From Candidatus Vecturithrix granuli (GTDB lineage: Bacteria; Moduliflexota; Moduliflexia; Moduliflexales; Moduliflexaceae): a stretch of DNA of 64,000 nucleotides. The stretch's first letter is position 1, and every line of letters begins with the position of its first letter. This document shows positions 60,358-64,000 of this stretch, piece by piece. A model generated the notes under the pieces. The model saw only the letters and a program-made list of their open reading frames with translations. It searched no databases and was not told where the DNA came from. Location: positions 384,096 through 448,095 of the forward strand of contig DF820467.1 of assembly GCA_000739535.1 (NCBI GenBank), given 5' to 3'. Position numbers and translations under genes: made by a program.

Positions 60358-61917
60358 TTATAAAGGAATATTTCCGTGTTTTTTTCTCGGACGCGATTCC
60401 CGCTTATTCGTAGTCATCCTAAATGCAGATATCAGCACGGGGCGAGTATCGCCTGGATTGATGACTTGATCAACGTATCCGCGTTTCGCCGCCTGATACG
60501 GATTTGAAAAATTTTCCCGGTATTCCGCAATTTTTTCCTGACGTTTGGCGTTGGAATTCTCAGCCTCTTTAATTTCCCGGCGGAAAATAATATTGGCTGC
60601 GCCTTCAGCCCCCATCACCGCGATTTCGGCCTGCGGCCAGGCGACAACCATATCTGCTCCCAGGTGACGAGCGCACATCGCAATATAGGCTCCGCCATAC
60701 GCTTTCCTGACAATCAGCGTGACTTTCGGGACCGTGGCTTCAGAATAGGCATATAAGAGTTTCGCGCCATGACGAATAATCCCGCCGTGTTCCTGGGCAG
60801 TTCCGGGAAGATATCCCGGGGTATCAACAATCGTTAATAACGGAATATTGAAGGCGTCACAAAATCTGACAAAACGCGCCCCTTTATCTGAGGCATTAAT
60901 ATCCAGACAGCCTGCCATGACTCGGGTCTGATTGGCAACAATTCCAATGGTTTCTCCGTGTAATCTGGCAAAGCCAACCACAATATTGGGCGCATAGTAG
61001 TGATGAACTTCCAAAAACTCCCCATGATCAACGATTTTCGCAATCACCTCACATGCATCATAGGGTTTGTTCGGATTGGTTGGAATCAGATCAATGAGCG
61101 ATTCTTCGCGCCGATTCGGCTCATCTGTTGCTTCAACTGGATACGGATCTTCCATATTATTTTGAGGAAGATAGGACAACAGCCGACGTACGGTTTCAAA
61201 AAGTTCATCCTCGCTATCACAGGCAAAATGGGCATTTCCGGAATTCTGATTATGCGCCATTGCGCCGCCCAAAGCTTCCGCAGAAACTTCTTCACCCGTC
61301 ACAGATTTGATCACTTCAGGCCCGGTAATAAACATTCTGGCCGACCCTTTTTCCATAAACACGAAATCTGTCAATGCGGGTGAATACACCGCACCTCCAG
61401 CGCATGGACCTACAATCACAGAGATTTGCGGAATGACGCCCGAGGCAATTGTATTCCGATAGAAAATTTCACCATACCCGTACAGCGAGTCCACTCCTTC
61501 CTGAATCCGCGCGCCACCGGAGTCGTTGATCCCGATAACCGGAGCACCCATTTTCAGGGCAAGATCCTGAATCTTACAAATTTTTTTGGCGTGCATTTCT
61601 CCCAGTGAACCACCGATCACAGTGAAATCCTGCGCAAAGGCATACGTCAGACGGCCATTCACTTGACCGTAACCAGTGACAACACCATCCGCCGGAACCT
61701 CCGTTTTTTCCATGTCAAAATTCGTACAGCGGTGTTCAGCGAGCATATCTAACTCAACAAAGGTTGCCGGATCAAACAGTTTGTCCAGCCGTTCTCTGGC
61801 TGTCAATTTCCCCATCTCATGCTGTTTCTGAACACGTTGTTCGCCGCCGCCGGCTGCAACTGTCTGTTTCTTCTGGTCAAGTTGCGCGATCAACTCCTGA
61901 ATTGTTGGATATTCCAT
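60358..61917 (-). CDS. mmdA: Carboxyltransferase subunit (methylmalonyl-CoA decarboxylase alpha-like)
   Basis: The ATG at 61917 (519 residues) is preferred over one 11 codons upstream. The protein contains the carboxyltransferase domains of the propionyl-CoA carboxylase beta/MmdA family, with GPCAGGAVYSPALTDF and SVTGEEVSAEALGG. It transfers the carboxyl group from the acyl-CoA to biotin. The gene opens a unit with gamma-like, biotin carrier and beta genes. The absence of a biotin carboxylase supports a decarboxylase rather than an ATP-dependent carboxylase. Methylmalonyl-CoA is the likeliest substrate. Confidence 0.92.
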   Translation of the reverse strand: MEYPTIQELIAQLDQKKQTVAAGGGEQRVQKQHEMGKLTARERLDKLFDPATFVELDMLAEHRCTNFDMEKTEVPADGVVTGYGQVNGRLTYAFAQDFTVIGGSLGEMHAKKICKIQDLALKMGAPVIGINDSGGARIQEGVDSLYGYGEIFYRNTIASGVIPQISVIVGPCAGGAVYSPALTDFVFMEKGSARMFITGPEVIKSVTGEEVSAEALGGAMAHNQNSGNAHFACDSEDELFETVRRLLSYLPQNNMEDPYPVEATDEPNRREESLIDLIPTNPNKPYDACEVIAKIVDHGEFLEVHHYYAPNIVVGFARLHGETIGIVANQTRVMAGCLDINASDKGARFVRFCDAFNIPLLTIVDTPGYLPGTAQEHGGIIRHGAKLLYAYSEATVPKVTLIVRKAYGGAYIAMCARHLGADMVVAWPQAEIAVMGAEGAANIIFRREIKEAENSNAKRQEKIAEYRENFSNPYQAAKRGYVDQVINPGDTRPVLISAFRMTTNKRESRPRKKHGNIPL

Positions 61918-61950
61918 AATCTGCCTGAACGTGCATGATACGTAAGGCAT

Positions 61951-62341
61951 AACCCCGAACGACTTCCGCCGTTTGACGCCTCATGGTTACGCACCAAACA
62001 CTATCGTTTTACACAAGTTTGTAACACTGTTTTTCGCCATTTTTGCGGCTGCTTCAGGATGTGAAAACGGCACAATTTCTTTGCACACTAGCAATGATTT
62101 CAGCCGCTTTGGCTTCATTCGTATCCAACTACTGCATTGTCAAAGTTTGCCTGATAGGTTTGTCGTTTCGCCTTCAGATGGAAGAACTCGCTCAAGCAAG
62201 AACAACAAGCTCATCAGGTAAACCTTGACAAAATAGTACACATAGTATCACATTGATACATTCTTATATTTAAGAATCGCGTTTTTCTGTCAACTTTAAT
62301 CTTGAAAGAGTTAAAAGAAGAACACAAAATTTTTCTTCCTG
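61951..62341. other. Intergenic region
   Basis: The ~390-base gap between two minus-strand genes contains no supported gene or clear repeat. It likely holds the promoter of the decarboxylase unit. Confidence 0.4.
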
Positions 62342-63166
62342 TCAATAATCCTGCGCTGGCGGGTGAACGTTCTCCTTTTGCTCAGGTTTTTTCTGCGTGA
62401 CCGGATGGTGTTGAACAAATTCATTGTAATCGTGAAATAAATAGCGTAGATGCCTGACGATTTTCCAGAAGGGGGCGTGACATCTTAACACCAGCCAAAA
62501 GGCTTCCCAGACCACATGCCTGGAAATTTTTGAATATCCGTGCATACGTTCTCGAAACATGATCGGCACTTCTTTGATATGAAAGCCGTGGGTATAGGCA
62601 TAGTACAGCATTTCGATTTGAAATGCATAGCCATCAGAGCGAATGCGCGTCAAATCAATGTGTTCCAGCACTTCACGGCGATAACACCGAAATCCGCTGG
62701 TACAATCCCACACCGGGATAACCATAACATGCGCAGCGTAAATATTGGCAAATTTGCTTAGTAATAAACGTCGAAACGGCCATCCTTCAACACGCACCCC
62801 GTTCAAATACCGGCTTCCCACCACAAGATCGTACTGCTCAATCGCTTCGACCAGATCATTCAATGAGGCCGGATCGTGTGACAAGTCGGCATCCATCTCA
62901 ATAATATAATCTGTTTCGGTTGATAAGGCGTAGCGAAACCCCACAACATACGCTGAACCCAACCCCCCTTTTTTCGGGCGATGAATCACGTGCATCGTCG
63001 GCGAGAATTCCGCGAGATTGTCTGCGAGTTCACCAGTTCCATCAGGAGAATTATCGTCAACAATCGTCATAAAAAAATCAGGATGAAGGATCAAAATCGA
63101 ACGCACAAGATATTCGAGATTCTCTTTTTCATTATAGGTAGGAATGACAACCATTGTTTTTGCCAT
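62342..63166 (-). CDS. Dolichol/polyprenol-phosphate mannosyltransferase-like GT2
   Basis: The start MAKTMVVIPTYNEKENLEYL at 63166 (274 residues) has aggga upstream. Signatures are DDNSPDGTGELAD, the metal-binding MDADLSHDP, VGSRYLNG and DCTSGFRCYRREVLEHI, all of the Dpm1-like family. Such enzymes move a sugar (usually mannose or glucose) onto polyprenol phosphate for glycan or lipid A modification. It lacks the C-terminal membrane segments of some relatives. Confidence 0.92.
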   Translation of the reverse strand: MAKTMVVIPTYNEKENLEYLVRSILILHPDFFMTIVDDNSPDGTGELADNLAEFSPTMHVIHRPKKGGLGSAYVVGFRYALSTETDYIIEMDADLSHDPASLNDLVEAIEQYDLVVGSRYLNGVRVEGWPFRRLLLSKFANIYAAHVMVIPVWDCTSGFRCYRREVLEHIDLTRIRSDGYAFQIEMLYYAYTHGFHIKEVPIMFRERMHGYSKISRHVVWEAFWLVLRCHAPFWKIVRHLRYLFHDYNEFVQHHPVTQKKPEQKENVHPPAQDY

Positions 63167-63371
63167 AATATTATCCCTGAAACGTACAAGTTTGTTTGTG
63201 ATAATTGACAATCTCATCTTCATGACAGTAAAAAATTATATATGCTGATTGTTTCGATAATATGAAATGATGCAAGGAATAAAATTTATGTTTTCCCGGC
63301 TGTGATGTCAAGCGTGACAGTTATGAAAGATGAAATTGATATTCCCTCAGGTTTTAACAGAAGGAGCAGGT

Positions 63372-63890
63372 ATGCATGTCGGTATTGTGTGTGGCTATGG
63401 CGTAGTGCTCGATGAACGTTTGCAAACGTATCTTCAAGCAGTGATCGAATATGTCAGCGATTGGCAGGTTGATACCTTGATCCTCTCTGGCGGACAAACA
63501 AGAAGGGATAGTGAAAAAACAGAAGCACAAGTGGTACATGAGGTGTTGCACACACGACTTCCGCATATTACCTATATTTTTGAAACACAGGCGATGACAA
63601 CCTTCCACAATTTATATTATTCCAAAATCCTCCTGGGTCATCTTCATGAGCCTGTTGAAACCCTTTATATTTTTTGTGACAGCGTCAGGTTTTTCAAAGT
63701 GGTCTGTCTCTCAAAACTGCTGTTTCCCTCAACTCATGTTCACGTAATCAAGTTCACGCGCAGAGAACCGCTGCTCATGTATCTTTTACAAATCCCCTCT
63801 ACCCTGCTCCAATGCCTGGCCGTTCATTTCTCCTCTGTAGAGCAACTCCTGTTAAAAAGTCGCCAGTGGTGGATGACGTTACGTAAGTAA
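63372..63890 (+). CDS. DUF218/YdcF-like protein
   Basis: The ATG at 63372 has a strong site (aaggagcaggt); a start 14 codons upstream is unlikely. The 172-residue protein matches the DUF218 (ElyC/SanA/YdcF) fold: VCGYGVVLDERLQ, TLILSGGQT, and EAQVVHEVL with TTFHNLYYS. Such proteins act in envelope integrity. No membrane segment is clearly present. Confidence 0.9.
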   Translation: MHVGIVCGYGVVLDERLQTYLQAVIEYVSDWQVDTLILSGGQTRRDSEKTEAQVVHEVLHTRLPHITYIFETQAMTTFHNLYYSKILLGHLHEPVETLYIFCDSVRFFKVVCLSKLLFPSTHVHVIKFTRREPLLMYLLQIPSTLLQCLAVHFSSVEQLLLKSRQWWMTLRK

Positions 63891-63911
63891 AAATTTTGGT
63901 AGTGGCTACCT

Positions 63912-63999
63912 TGTACATGATGACCGGTCGTCGAGCGGAGTCGAGACGAGCATGCAGGCGTTCCCTTCGACTTCGCTCAGGGAACGTACATCATGTACA
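63912..63999. repeat. Composite palindrome at the window end
   Basis: Outer arms tgtacatgatg (63912-63922) and catcatgtaca (63989-63999) enclose two inner hairpins, including gttcccttcgacttcg and cagggaac (63960-63985). It lies just downstream of the DUF218 gene. Confidence 0.8.
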
Positions 64000-64000
64000 G

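Overview
The window reads as a chromosomal segment of a Gram-negative, probably anaerobic bacterium of moderate GC content. An outer-membrane barrel protein, a TonB-like protein, LPS-type glycosyltransferases and MurB imply two membranes. A biotin-dependent sodium-pumping decarboxylase, a TAXI-type TRAP transporter and a sodium:solute symporter suggest a sodium-based, fermentative energy economy. Large sensory proteins, an MglA-like GTPase and a caspase-like protein suggest complex behaviour. The mix resembles uncultured, filamentous candidate-phylum bacteria (KSB3/Modulibacteria came to mind), but that placement is a weak inference. I found no rRNA, tRNA, CRISPR array, prophage or insertion sequence.

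Layout. 1-1000: the tail of a HEPN-domain gene and a small membrane-anchored protein. 1080-9467 (minus): a six-gene MoxR/DUF58/VWA ('Bat-like') membrane operon. 9972-14273 (plus): four glycosyltransferases for surface glycan assembly, followed by a secreted caspase-propeller protein (14366-16357), a cytidylate-kinase-like/BON fusion (minus), an FAD oxidoreductase, a secreted alpha/beta hydrolase, a PfkB kinase and a NYN nuclease with a cold-shock-like tail. 22166-26134: an MglA-like GTPase (minus) and a TRAP-TAXI transporter pair. 26366-28940: a decayed locus of sigma-like, NB-ARC and TPR coding remnants broken by stops and frameshifts. 29130-31719 (minus): fabH-acpP-fabF. 32381-40805: MurB, an SH3/transmembrane/Glu-rich protein ending in a ribosomal L7/L12-like domain, a TM2 protein, two small genes, and a symporter/amidohydrolase operon. 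41652-45750: VanZ-like protein, metallophosphoesterase, two tRNA-editing-type deacylases and a calcium-binding-type protein. 45960-55441 (minus): barrel protein, PfkB kinase, cysteine-cluster protein, a REC-PAS-GGDEF-EAL regulator with a CHASE4-type sensor kinase, and an MFS transporter. 55699-63890: VOC protein, TonB-like protein, cupin, the sodium-pump decarboxylase operon, a Dpm1-like glycosyltransferase and a DUF218 protein.

The most distinctive large-scale feature is the density of short palindromic repeats between genes. At least three families recur: (a) 'cgcgaaa...tttcgcg' elements, (b) 'tgtcaaag...ctttgaca' elements, and (c) terminator-like hairpins with an 'aaaaaccgag' or 'aaaaaccggg' stem. 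One copy of (a) lies in frame inside a glycosyltransferase gene and one copy of (c) encodes the C-terminus of another. I did not find one clearly new multi-gene system. The best leads are the SH3/L7-L12-like fusion, the NYN/cold-shock-like fusion, the caspase-propeller next to the glycan cluster, and the extended Bat-like operon.
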